The translations under genes and the position numbers were made by a program. From Rosa chinensis (Eukaryota; Streptophyta; Magnoliopsida; Rosales; Rosaceae), in NCBI RefSeq assembly GCF_002994745.2, contig NC_037089.1, forward strand, positions 83,476,347 to 83,540,346: a DNA stretch of 64,000 nt. Reading direction: 5' to 3'. Under the pieces are notes generated by a model that saw only the letters and a program-made list of their open reading frames with translations, was not told the DNA's origin and made no database searches. Each line of letters opens with the position of its first letter. Position 1 is the stretch's first letter. Below are positions 47,578 to 59,000 of this stretch, in pieces.

Positions 47578-47670
47578 AGATCAACTATGATGAACCTTTT
47601 TTGAGTCGTTATAGCTGATATAAGCTAAAAGCATAAAAGTATGTCTCATGTGAAGAGTGCTTTATGTATA

Positions 47671-47928
47671 CTAGCCTTTAACCCGCGTGTTTACACTGAT
47701 AATTGAAGAGAGTAACGTGTGATAATGTGATTGTTCATTTAATTTTATTTGTTTTCATTTTATGTTTATCTAACAATTAAAATTAAAAATATGTATTACA
47801 TTTTTAACCTTTAAAAATAAAAAAAATATTGATATGATAATTTATTAAATTAAAAGGTATTTTAGGTGTTTCAAATTTTGGTGAAACCTATGACACCAAA
47901 GTTAGGCTTCTCTTTATAGTAGTAGAGA
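47671..47928 (-). mobile_element. Minimal non-autonomous Helitron, 258 bp
   Basis: On the minus strand it starts TCTCTACTACTATAAAGAGA and ends CACGCGGGTTAAAGGCTAG, with TC at the 5' end and CTAG at the 3' end. It is inserted exactly between A and T with no target duplication. A short palindrome (GTGTAAACAC) precedes the end. Removing it restores alignment with duplicated unit A. It has no coding capacity and would need a Rep/helicase in trans. Confidence 0.85.
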
Positions 47929-48075
47929 TATATGTCATGCAAATCGTATTGGTCATTGTTATAAAACAATTGAGTATAAGCTGAGCTACTAAAAAATGAG
48001 AAAAAAAATTATTTTGCTTCTAGTTACATTAGAGCTTTCGGAGGAAATTAATGATTAATAAGAATAATTTATATA

Positions 48076-48589
48076 TGGTATATTTTTTTTTGTTAGTGAA
48101 ACATTTGCTTCAAATTTGATTGTGACATTTTGGAGGAAATTAATAATTGATAAGAGCAATATATAATAATCTTGATTGAAATTAACCCCAAGAAATTTCT
48201 AACAGATTCAGTGAGAGTAGACTCCCTCTAAAGTTTCATTTCAATCATGCAAGGGATATTTCCCCTTCCAACCTGCCTTTAATTTTTTTGTTGCCACTCA
48301 ATTACTCTCTTAGTTGTTCCGGTGGGATTGGATGAATTCTCCACCTTTTACATTTATGTGTTCCTTTGTGGTTTTTGAAAAGTGTTATTAGGGATGAATT
48401 TATACTATTATTAAGAGAAGAGGTTATGTTAGCCAAAGTGGACGTGAAAAGACAACTAAATACTTAGACCATAGATTATCTAAAAGTATCTTTTAATAAA
48501 TAGAAGACATAATCGTAATAATTTATTTCCCCTAAAATCTATCTCTATAACTTCCCACTTCCACAACAAAAGAAGGGGTAATCTAAAGG
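48076..48589. other. Intergenic, no gene seen
   Basis: A/T-rich DNA that includes a partial tail repeat of the duplicated unit near 48110-48165. No coding signal. Confidence 0.4.
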
Positions 48590-49330
48590 CGGGCTCCGAG
48601 GCAACGGTTTTTTGGATGGCGTGCTCGTAGTTCTGGCAGATTTTGTCTTGCCGGCGGTCTGGGGTGGCATCTCTGCGCCATGGCGGTGCGGTGCGGCATC
48701 TTCGTTTTGTGGGTTGGCTGCTGCTGTGAATCGGGGATCGCTGACGGCGATGGAGGCTCTCGGTGAACTGCATCGGTCTGGTGCCTCGAAAAATCTTAGG
48801 GAGTGGTGTCAAGGGTTGCTCAGTTTTCAGGCGTTTTGGAGTTTCACGGTGGTCGAAATTGGTGTGACGGGGCTTCGGGTAGCAGCGGTGACGGCGGCGC
48901 CGGAAGGGAGGGTGCGGAGCGGCGGCATGTGCAGTAGATGATGTCTTGGGCCTGGTTGGGCGGGTTTGCTAGGGCTTGGGTGATGGTGTCCTTGGGCTAT
49001 TCCTTTTTAGGCCTCTCTAAATTGGGCCTGGTTGTTTTAGGCTTACATTATGTTAGTAGCTTTGTTTACTTCCAATAATCCCCCGAGTCTTTTTAGGGAC
49101 CAATGCACTTTTTGTGCTTCTAGCGGATCTTCTGGAGTAGTACCAAAGGAGGATTCATGCTATTTCGAATGTATTAAATGTCAAATGAGTGCCCTAGTTT
49201 CTACGTATCCTTATGGGTACTAGCACAACTTCTTGCCTACCCCTAATTAGTAGCAGGAGGGTATGTAATGGTCATTTTGGTTTGTGATAAATATAGTGCC
49301 TTTTTGCCTTGATTCAAAAAAAAAACCTCA
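48590..49330 (+). mobile_element. Probable poly(A)-tailed retroposon
   Basis: A G/C-rich block with no long conserved frame sits in A/T-rich DNA and ends in an A run at about 49317-49326, like the two elements above. Target duplications could not be found, so the left edge is approximate. It may be a retrocopy of a host transcript rather than a repeat family member. Confidence 0.35.
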
Positions 49331-49355
49331 AGAACTCCCCACATTTTCTCCAATG

Positions 49356-49374
49356 ATTATTATTATTATTATTA
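49356..49374. repeat. (ATT)n microsatellite
   Basis: A trinucleotide ATT run followed by a T tract. Confidence 0.85.
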
Positions 49375-49821
49375 TTTTTTTGAAAATTAAACCCATAAAC
49401 AGAGTGTGTGTTTTGGTCTTAGTATGGAATTGAATGAAGAAGGTTATTGATTATGTGCGACAATATATCTCGTGTGTATATTCTCATAAGTCATAGTGGA
49501 CGTCTCTCAATCTCGTGTTATTTGATGATATGAGATAACTAGCTTAAGCTTAAATTAATTAAGTGACCAATGGTCTATGGTAGGCAATTAGTAGTCGTAA
49601 AAGAAAATAAAATACAAGCAATGTGATAAACCGAAATGCTTAAATAATGAAAGCTTAAAAAGAGTTTATATACTAGTGATTGCTAAACCAAAATGCTTAA
49701 ATAAAGGAAATAAGTTTGAGCCGATATAATCAAATTTAACTGGAATAGCAGATCACATGATCCTCTCTCTCTAAGATGCCGTGGAGATAGCTCTTTATCG
49801 ATTTCAATATTCTCCGTCGTC

Positions 49822-51236
49822 ATGACTACTCAGCGTCCCATTTGTCCTTGGCCTTTCTTGGATGATGGTGCGACTCAGCAACCTAAGTCGTATGCTGCAG
49901 TAATGGCCCAAGCGACCATTCCATCCCTGATCTGCCGATACCAGAAATTCATGACGGAAAAACATCAGTTACGATTTTGGAGGATGGTTATCAAGCAGGA
50001 TTGGACAGATGTAAGCATATGCTTTTGGGACGTCTCCAAATGGCCTCAGGTGACATGCCTAATTCTCCCATTGATCTGCAGCGAAAGTTTGGTTTGCTTT
50101 GGGGCAATCTTGGCTGTTGGAAAATTATTCCAATGGGAAAAGGATTTTACACTTTCAACTTTGATTCAGAGGAGACAGTTTCTAGGGTTTGGGCGCAAGG
50201 TGCAGTGGCTTTGAAGCCTGGAACAATGAGGTTTATGAAATGGGTTCCCAATTTCTCCCCATCCAATCAACGCAATACCAATTCCCAGGTGTGGGTGAAG
50301 TTTTGGGATTTGGGTTTGGAATTCTGGGAGCCGAGAACCCTATTTGAGATAGCCAGTGGTATTGGTATTCCGGTGAAGATTGACCCTAATACTTTGGATC
50401 GTCGTTTTGGTCTTTTTGCTAGGGTTTTGGTTGACATCGATCTCTCTTCTAACCTTCCTACAGAGGTGTTGATCAAGCGCAAGAATGGGGAAACCTTTGT
50501 GCAAAGTGTGGATTATGAAAAGCTTCCTGATCTTTGTTCCCATTGTGGTAATGTCGGGCATCGAGTTACTGCCTGCAAGCATGTTCAGCCCGCTGCTTCT
50601 ATACCTGTTGAGCATTCAAAGCGTAATAGAGGTCGATCACGGAAGAGACGAGCCAGGGTTGAGAAGAAACGGGGTACTTCCCAAGTCTATGTTAGTAAGC
50701 AGCCGAAGGGCAAGGCTGTAGTCATTGCCTCTACTCCACCTCCTTTAATGGATTGTGGTGAGGGTCCTTCGTTTGTTCGTAAATCTCCAGTGGAAAATTA
50801 TCATGTGGGAATGGGCCAGGTCCCTAATAGTGAGGAGAACGCTCTTGTTCCTGCTATTGAGCAACTCCAAGAGCCAAGGGTGGAGCTTACTCCATCTGTT
50901 GTAGGAGTTGAAATTGATGATGGACAGAATGTTGATGACCAGCTGAATAATGGGGTTGCCCTAGTTGCCAATCACATTGCTGATAATAACATTGCAGCCA
51001 TTGATAGTGAAGGAGTTTGTGAGAGTGATGATATGTCGGTATCGAGCTCCCCGCGTGGTGTTTCTTCAAAAGATCATGGTCGGGTACGTAATTGGTTTGA
51101 CGAGACTGAAAGGGTGCAGGAAGAACAAGAGTTTACTCAAGTTTTGTCTAAAGCTCAGAGGAGGTCTCAACGTCAAGCTACCAGGTCTGCAAGTCGAGAG
51201 GCATACCTTCGTCGTTCTAAAGAAATTTCCCAATGA
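49822..51236 (+). pseudogene. LINE ORF1 (DUF4283 plus CCHC knuckle), frameshifted near its start
   Basis: The natural ATG is at 49822 (MTTQRPICPWPFLDDGATQQ). Near 49925 the frame slips by one base: reading PEIHDGKTSVTILEDGYQAG requires the frame that continues to 51236. The main frame holds a DUF4283 domain (IIPMGKGFYTFNFDSEETVS, MKWVPNFSP, VWVKFWDLGLEFW) and one CX2CX4HX4C knuckle (CSHCGNVGHRVTAC). A Gln/Ser-rich acidic region and a basic C-terminus (RRSQRQATRSASREAYLRR) follow. In this family ORF1 protein binds element RNA. Its stop codon overlaps the ORF2 start as ATGA at 51233-51236. Confidence 0.88.
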
Positions 51237-54200
51237 GGATCCTATATTGGAATGTAAGGGGCATTGGCAATGACTCTACCCAAAATTCTTTGAAGGAGTT
51301 TGTTCGAATTCATAGCCCGGAGGTTTTATGTATTTCTGAGCCTTTTGTTGCTTTGGATTCTATTTCTTCTTCCTACTGGCGTATGTTAAATATGGTGGTA
51401 GTATGTACAAATGATAGGGGCGCTAATCGTCCTAATTTATGGGTTCTATGCAAGCCTGCTTTGGTGCCTTTTGTTCGTGTGCTTCATGTCACTGATCAAC
51501 AGGTTTCTTTACAAGTTAGGTTTGATTCTGTAGATTGTATTATCACTACTGTTTATGCACGTTCTTCTGTGATTGAGCGTCGTAGGTTATGGGAAGATAT
51601 TGTCAAGGTTAAGGGCAAGTTTGTTTCGGGTCCTTGGTTGGTGTTTGGGGATTTTAATACAGTCTTGGGATCTCATGAAAAGAAAGGAGGTGTGCCTCCA
51701 TGTAGTCGATCTTGTGAAGATTTTCAATTAATGTCAGATGTTTGTGAGCTTGTACATGTTGACACTAAAGGAGCTGAGTTTTCTTGGGTTCGTCGGCATG
51801 GAGTGCGGGGAAACGTGGAGCTTCGTTTGGATAGGAGTCTTGCTAATTTGGAATGGCTGGATGCTTGGACCAGATTTGATTGCTGTACTTTAACTAGGAT
51901 ATGTTCTGATCATAACCCTCTTCTAATGTCTTTTTCTAAATCCTCTGGTGAGCGACATAGTTTGTTCTGTTTTCGGAAGATGTGGTTGGAGCATGCTGAG
52001 TTCCATGGGTTTGTTAAGCAATGTTGGAGCTTTGTTAGTTCTCATGGTTGCCCATTATCAGTGCTACAACACAAGTTGCATGTTTTGCGGAAGGCCCTTA
52101 GAACTTGGAATTGGGAGGTTTTTGGTGATATTCACAGACAAGTTGAGAACGATCTGGCAGTGTTGAGCACGTTACAACAAAATATTGCAGATAATGGAGG
52201 GTCTGAGACTGATTTCACTATGGAAGGTAATTTACAAGCTAAGTTAACCGAGTCTATGAGATTGCAAGAGATGTTTTGGCCAGAAAATTCTCGAGTGTGT
52301 TGGTTGTCGGACGGGGATCGAAATACTAAATTTTTCCATGCTAGTTGCCGAACTCGACGATTGCAATCTTCTATTACTCTTCTCCGGAATGGTGATCAGG
52401 TGTATGATGATCCTGAACTTATTAATAATCACATAGTGGATTTCTATTCAAATCTTTTTGGTCATCATGCAGGAGATTATGATGCTAGTCTTGTTAGTCG
52501 TATCATTCCTTCTCTGGTGTCTGATGAGGAGAATGCTGCTCTTATTGCTCTTCCTTCTTCGGAAGAAATTTTTACGACTATTAAGTCTATGGATACAAAT
52601 AGCGCTCCAGGTCCAGATGGCTTTAATGGACATTTTTTTATCTCTTGCTGGGAGACAGTTGGGGATGATGTAGTTCGCGCAATTCAAAAGTTCTTTACAA
52701 CAGGTTATCTTCCTGCAACTTTCAATTCTGGCCTAATTACTTTGATTCCTAAGGTCAATAATGCTGATTCCATTACTCAATTTTGACCTACTGCCTTATC
52801 AAATTTTATTTTCAAGTTCATTCCTAAGATCATGGCTCTTAGACTTGCTTCTATTGCTTCCCGTATTATCTCTCCTCAGCAACATGCATTTATACCAGGG
52901 CGCAATATTTCTGATTGTATTCTTACAACATCAGAGTGTTTTAATCTTTTGGATATGAAGTGTTATGGTGGTAATGTTGCAATTAAGGATGATATTGCCA
53001 AGGCTTTTGACACTCTTTCTTGGGATTTTCTTCTTCATGTTCTTGAAGCCTTTGGTTTTCATCACACCTTTGTCAGTTGGGTGCATGCCATTCTTCGTTC
53101 AGCGAAGCTCTCTCTCTTAATTAATGGTCGTTCGGTGGGTTACTTTTCGTGCGGAAGGGGTGTGAGGCAGGGGGATCCCTTGTCTCCTTTACTATTTTAC
53201 TTCGCGGAAGAGGTTCTTAGTCGTGGTCTTACTGAGCTTGTTAACTCTGGCTGGTTGCATCTTATTTCTTCCCCAAGAGGTATGCAAGCGCCTTCCCGTG
53301 TATTATTTGCTGATGATGTAATTGTTTTTTGTCGTGGGAATAAGCGTAACTTGGCTGTAGTTATGGATTTTTTTGAGTCTTATGGCCGAGCTTCTGGTCA
53401 AGTTATTAACAAAGCTAAATCCCAAGTTTTTATAAGCAAGCATTTACGTCGACGAGGTCAAGCCATTGCATCCTCATTGGGCATCCCTCTGGGTTCAGCT
53501 CCTTTCACTTATTTGGGTGTCCCTATTTTTCATGGCAAGCCTAGAGTCCCATACTTTAATTCTATAGTTGACAAAGTTCGTGTACGCTTCTCCAGTTGGA
53601 CAGGTTCTTTGCTTTCAAGGGCTGGACGGCTTCAATTGATTAAGTCTGTGCTATATAGCATGTTTGTGTATAGTTTTCAAGTATATGAATGGCCAGTGTC
53701 ACTATTAAAAAAGGTGGAAGGTTGGTGTAGGAACTTTTTCTGGTCTGGTTCAATTGATAAGTATGTAGAATTCTTCCTCCTTTATTACAACTTCACTTCC
53801 CAGGTCTTTGTGACCTTATTGAGCAGGTTCCCATTGCTTCTGATCCTTTAGCTATTGATGAACTTATTTGGTCTGCAGCATCATCTGGTATGCTTACTGC
53901 AAAGGACTCTTTTCAATTTTTAAGACCGCATGCTCCTTCGGCTTCCCGGAGCAAGTCTATTTGGTCGAAATTCGTTACACCCCGTATGTCTTTGTTGGCA
54001 TGGCAGGTCTTACATGTCCGAGTTCTTACTGAGGATTTATTGCAAAGGAGGGGTATTGCTCTTGCTTCTAGATGTGGTCTTTGTTGCAAGAATGTGGAGT
54101 CTGTTGAGCATATTTTTTTGAATTGCTCCTTTGCTTCAGCAATATGGCTTTTTTTGTTGCATAATTTTGAATTGGGTGCTTTGCCCAGTTCACTATTAAA

Positions 54201-54988
54201 TGTCTACAATTGTGGTCTTCATGCTGGACGTAGTGCTCAACTAAAGGAGTTATGGATCGATGGTGGATTTTACGACTGCTCTATTCATATGGAATTCTAG
54301 AAACAAGGTCAGATTTGACGGTGTAGTGGTTCATGCTACTAATGTGTTTGGGATGATTGTTGGGCATATTCAAGCTTCTAGTCGCCTTGTTATTGGAGTA
54401 ATGCATAACTCAATTCTTGATCTTCGAGTGTTGAAGTGTTTTGGGGCTAGTTGTAATCCTCGCAGTGCTCCTAGAGTTTTTGAGGTTATTTGGCGCCCTC
54501 CTTCTTCTGGATGGGTTAAGGTTAACACTGATGGGGCTTGGAGAAGAGGTTTAGGTGTTGGAGGCTATGGTGGTATTTTCAGGAATGATCAAGGGTGTTT
54601 TATTGGAGCCTTCTCTTCTTCTCTTGATATTCCTAGCTCAGTTGCAGCAGAGGTTATGGCGGTCATTAAGGCAATTGAGCTTGCTTGGGTGAGAGATTGG
54701 AATTATGTTTGGTTAGAGGTGGATTCTCAAATTGTGCTAGACCTTCTTCGTTCTCCCATGTTAGCTCCTTGGCAACTTCGTGTGCAGTGGAAAAATTGTC
54801 TGCACCGGATTTCAATGATGCACTTTCGCTCCTCACATATTTATCGGGAAGGAAATCAAGTGGCTGATGCCCTTGCAGGTTTTGGCACATCATCTTCTGG
54901 TATGACTTGGTGGGACACGCCCCCGGATTTTGTTCATTCAGTTTATAATAGAGATAGGTCTGGACTTCCTAATTTTCGTTTTCGATAG
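51233..54988 (+). pseudogene. LINE ORF2: endonuclease, reverse transcriptase, zinc finger, RNase H
   Basis: It starts MRILYWNVRGIGNDSTQNSL, an APE-type endonuclease (later GPWLVFGDFNTVLG and CSDHNPLLMSF). RT follows: SAPGPDGFNGHFF; a TGA at 52784 after NNADSITQF; the same frame resumes with PTALSNFIFKFIPKIMALRL, then RQGDPLSPLLF and the active site FADDVIVF. Around 53765 a deletion and frame change removes the end of the RT thumb. The next frame (to 54300) has the zf-RVT finger (CGLCCKNVESVEHIFLNC). After a one-base shift near 54262, an RNase H of the RVT_3 type runs to 54988 (VNTDGAWRRG, AAEVMAVIKAIELA, EVDSQIVLDLL, NQVADALAGF). It is clearly inactive as it stands. Confidence 0.92.
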
Positions 54989-55114
54989 TTTGGGTTGCTC
55001 TTTTTGTATGAGAGGTTTTGGTGTTTGTACCCCTCTCCTTTTTATCTTCTTCAATAAATAACCTCGTTCTTGCTAAGGGTTAACCCAAAAAAAAAAAAAA
55101 ATCAAATTTAACTG

Positions 55115-56005
55115 TCTATATACTACTGATTGCTAATCATTTCTGGAATACCAAAACTCGAATACATGCATCAAATCACGCAATCCAGATTTCATCAGCC
55201 TTCTCGTTTTGTTAGGAGTGAGATAGTTTTGTTAAACAAGTGAGAATAATGTATTCTAATTTGAGAGAAAATAAACAATTGCTTAGCTACTTTATGTGTA
55301 AATCTAATAAGAATTAGTCTTGATCTGCCTGCAAGCTCGAATCAAAGATCGATGTTGGCTGTCAAATCAATTATTATAGAACGTTCCCGGCTAAATTCGA
55401 AATCGTGTGGCCTTCTAGAAATATCTGCATATGATTTTCTTGGTTATTGTTAAGGTCGTTAAAGATCCCGTGCGCATCTTCTTTGTAGTGTATTTTAATC
55501 ATACAAATTAATAAACAAAAAAGGTTTTCTCAATTAGCCATATGAATTTTTATGGAAACTAATAGTCAAGCAAGGAGGCAAGAACCTCCTCCATTTTATG
55601 GAGTTTTGTCATGGAGGCCTTATAAACTGGTAAAGCATTTTAAGCAAGCAACAAACAAAGATAATCACTTGATTTAAAGAACTCAAAGAAGGAAAACATG
55701 GCATATTAATTTATGCTTGCTGGAAACACATTAACTAACTACATTCATATATACAATAAACGATTACAAATCGTGTATTCATTTTCTAACTTGCAATATC
55801 ATGTATTCATGCTAGCAACTCATTAAGGAATTTGAATATAAAACAATGATAGAATCCCTGTGAACCGCAATCATTTGATAAAATCCCAGCCAATGCATAC
55901 TCAGTGTACGGTACGGACTGTCATATTACAAAGTCAAATTGAGCAGTTTATACATTCCTTTCAGTACAGCATAAACATTACACACACATGCAATATACAA
56001 CTCCT
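55115..56005. other. Upstream region of the ABCG gene
   Basis: A/T-rich with no gene seen. The LINE insertion ends about 970 bp upstream of the ABCG start codon. Confidence 0.5.
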
Positions 56006-56013
56006 TATATATA
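56006..56013 (+). promoter_or_regulatory. Candidate TATA box of the ABCG gene
   Basis: TATATATA about 72 bp upstream of the ATG at 56085 would give a 5' leader of roughly 40 nt. Supported only by sequence and position. Confidence 0.4.
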
Positions 56014-56084
56014 GGAAGAATCAACTGATGCACTCACAAACATAGTAGGAAGAAGTGAAGCAGCAGAGTCCCTTGGAAGTTGAA

Positions 56085-59000
56085 ATGGATTTGGCTGCAG
56101 AGATAGGAAGAAGTGTGAGGACCTCTTTCCACCAGCATGCATCAAGTTTCAGGATCACTTCAGATGTCAGATCCATGAAAGAGAATGATGACGATGAGGT
56201 TGAGTTGCAGTGGGCTGCCATTGAAAGATTGCCCACATTTGAACGCATTCAAACGTCACTCTCCAGCTATGACAAAGAGGAAGATGATCATGAAGGTAAG
56301 ACTAAGAGGGTAGTTGATGTTACAAAGCTAGGAGCCCTGGAACGTCGTGTGTTCATTGATTATCTTCTCAAGGACATAGAAGGAGATAATCAACGCCTCT
56401 TACAGAAACTCAAAGAAAGAATAGACAGGTAAGTAATATTTGTAGAATGTCCGGCTCATAATCACTAGTCACTACAGTTTATATATAAAACATAGCTAAT
56501 ATGTATATGCTATGGACTAAATTGACTGACCTTTGATTTTCAGAGTGGGATTGCAATTACCGACTGTGGAAGTACGATACCAAAATTTGTTTGTAGAAGC
56601 AGAATGTGAAGTAGTTCAAGGAAAGCCGCTCCCAACACTATGGAACACGCTCAAAAGCTTTCTCTCTGTAAGTGCTTTTTCCTATCCCAACAAGAAAAGA
56701 ATTTCACCGTGTGCAAATAAAGAATTATGAGAATTTAATTCAATTAAGAGATAGGAAAGGATACAGTGATCAAATTTGGTGTGTGTGAATTGTAAATTTC
56801 ACTGACCGGAATGTTCATTAATTTGATATCAACATAATAGTATTATCAAAACTACCTAGCAGAGTAGAGTTCTACTTCTTTCCATATTGAATAAGATGAA
56901 AAATGTTTGACAGGTGATGACACAGATATTTGGGTGCAAGTCTCAAGCATACAAACTAGAAATTCTAAAACAAGTCAGTGGCATCATCAAGCCTTCAAGG
57001 TAAATTTTCAATACAAAAGCGCTTGACAAAATTGGCTTCTTCTGTTTCTAGACTAGACTAAGAGTTGAATGGATTTAAATACATTGGATTTCATGCAGGA
57101 TGACTCTATTACTTGGTCCTCCAAGCTGTGGGAAAACCACCTTATTACAGGCACTTGCAGGAAAACTTAACCACTCTCTCAAGGTTCTCTAATCAATTAC
57201 TAATCCACTGCCAGAGGCATAAACTAGCATTATTTATATAGATGTAATATGTACTATGTAGCAACAAAATAATAATTTCTACAACTTATGTGTCTGACTC
57301 AGAAACACCATGATGAGCTCGAGTGAATATGACTTGAGTTCATTTAATTCTGATAAATTTATTCACAAATGTTTAGGTTCAAGGAGAAATAACTTACAAT
57401 GGTTATAAGATGAACGAGTTTGTTCCTCAGAAGACATCAGCTTACATAAGTCAATATGACTTGCATATTTCTGAAATGACTGTGAGGGAAGCACTGGATT
57501 TCTCATCTCGCTGCCAGGGTATTGGAAGCAGAGCCGGTAGCCTTCTTCTTCTTCTTATTTTTTTTTTCCCCAACATCTAGCCATTATAATTATTAATCCA
57601 GATTTAACTAAGAAGCTTTTGTCCATTAAAGATATTATGAAAGAAGTTGCTAGAAGAGAGAACCAAGCTGGTATTGTCCCAGAACCAGACATTGACGCTT
57701 ATATGAAGGTATGACGTTTGATAATAGTCACGTTCTAATTCTTTCCTGTCATCTTACCAAGTAGGCAGCAAATTGTCCATCTCTAGCTCACTGTCTCTAC
57801 AACTTGACTAACAGGCCATTTCAATTGAAGGGTTGAAAAAATCTTTAATGACAGACTATATAATAAAGGTAGTCCTCCTTGCGAACTAGAAACACAAAGA
57901 CCAAGTCTTACCTCTATACCCTAACTAGCAGAGAATTTGTTACTAGTTTCTTTTTCTCTTTTAGATCCTTGGGCTGGATATTTGTGCTGATACAATCGTA
58001 GGGGATGCAATGCAAAGAGGAATCTCCGGCGGTCAAAAGAAAAGGCTGACAACAGGTTCTGTAAATTACCCACTTTGCTACTAACCTACCGTTCTCATCT
58101 CTGAATAGCATCAATAAGAATCCAAAAAATTTACTATAAGCCTCTGCTCGCTGAAACTACAAAAACTTAGATACTAAGAGTTAGTTTCTACTACATCTAA
58201 AAGTTTTTTCTTTCATCACAAACTATAGTTTCATGATACTCTCCTTTAACAGGTGAGATGATGATTGGCCCAGCAAGAGCTTTCTTCATGGATGAGATAT
58301 CAACAGGCCTAGACAGCTCCACTACTTTTCAAATTGTAACTTGTCTGCAGCAGTTGACTCATGTAACAGAATCCACCATTTTGGTTTCACTTCTTCAGCC
58401 AACACCAGAGACTTTTCATCTGTTTGATGATATTATCTTGATGGCTGAAGGAAAAGTTGTATACCATGGACCTAGTGACAATGTTGTGGAGTTCTTTCAG
58501 GAGTGTGGTTTCCGTAGCCCACCACGAAAAGGCATTTCTGACTTCCTCCAGGAGGCAAGAGTCCTTGTGTATATACAAATTAAATTTGCCAAGTTACCAA
58601 GAATATCTGCTCTGTATTGATTTCCACAGTTGATTCTCTGTATAGGTGGTTTCTCAAAAGGATCAAGCAAAGTACTGGTCCCATAAAGACCAACCCTATA
58701 GGTATGTCAGTGTTGATAAGTTCGTAAATATGTTTAAAGACTTCCATGTCGGAAAGAAGCTTGAAGAGGAACTTTGCAAGCCTTTCGATCAATCTGAGTG
58801 CCATAAACATGCTTTGTCATTCAACATTTACTCACTGAGAAAATGGGAACTATTCAAAGCATGCCTTTCTAGAGAATGGATTCTCATGAAGCGAAACTCA
58901 TTTGTTCATGTATTCAAATCAGCACAGGTAACAGACACTGAAGGCATTTTGTGAAAAAAAAAGAAAAGAAAAAAGGAACCCCACTTAAATTGATCAACCT

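Larger units (their letters stand above)
43511..48075. repeat. Duplicated non-coding unit, copy B, dissected by three insertions
   Basis: Pieces at 43511-43556, 44784-44855, 47583-47670 and 47929-48075 align in order with copy A. The gaps are a poly(A) retroposon, a solo-LTR-like element and a small Helitron. A third partial tail copy seems to follow at about 48110-48165 (GGAGGAAATTAATAATTGAT). Confidence 0.75.
49743..55100 (+). mobile_element. L1-type LINE, about 5.4 kb, full 5' region but damaged
   Basis: Flanked by a perfect 14-bp duplication ATCAAATTTAACTG (49729-49742 and 55101-55114) and ending in about 14 A. It contains ORF1 (49822-51236) and ORF2 (51233-54988), the latter with endonuclease, RT, zinc finger and RNase H parts in plant-L1 order. 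The perfect target duplication suggests a fairly recent insertion, although the coding regions carry at least four lesions. Some of those may predate the insertion. Confidence 0.95.
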
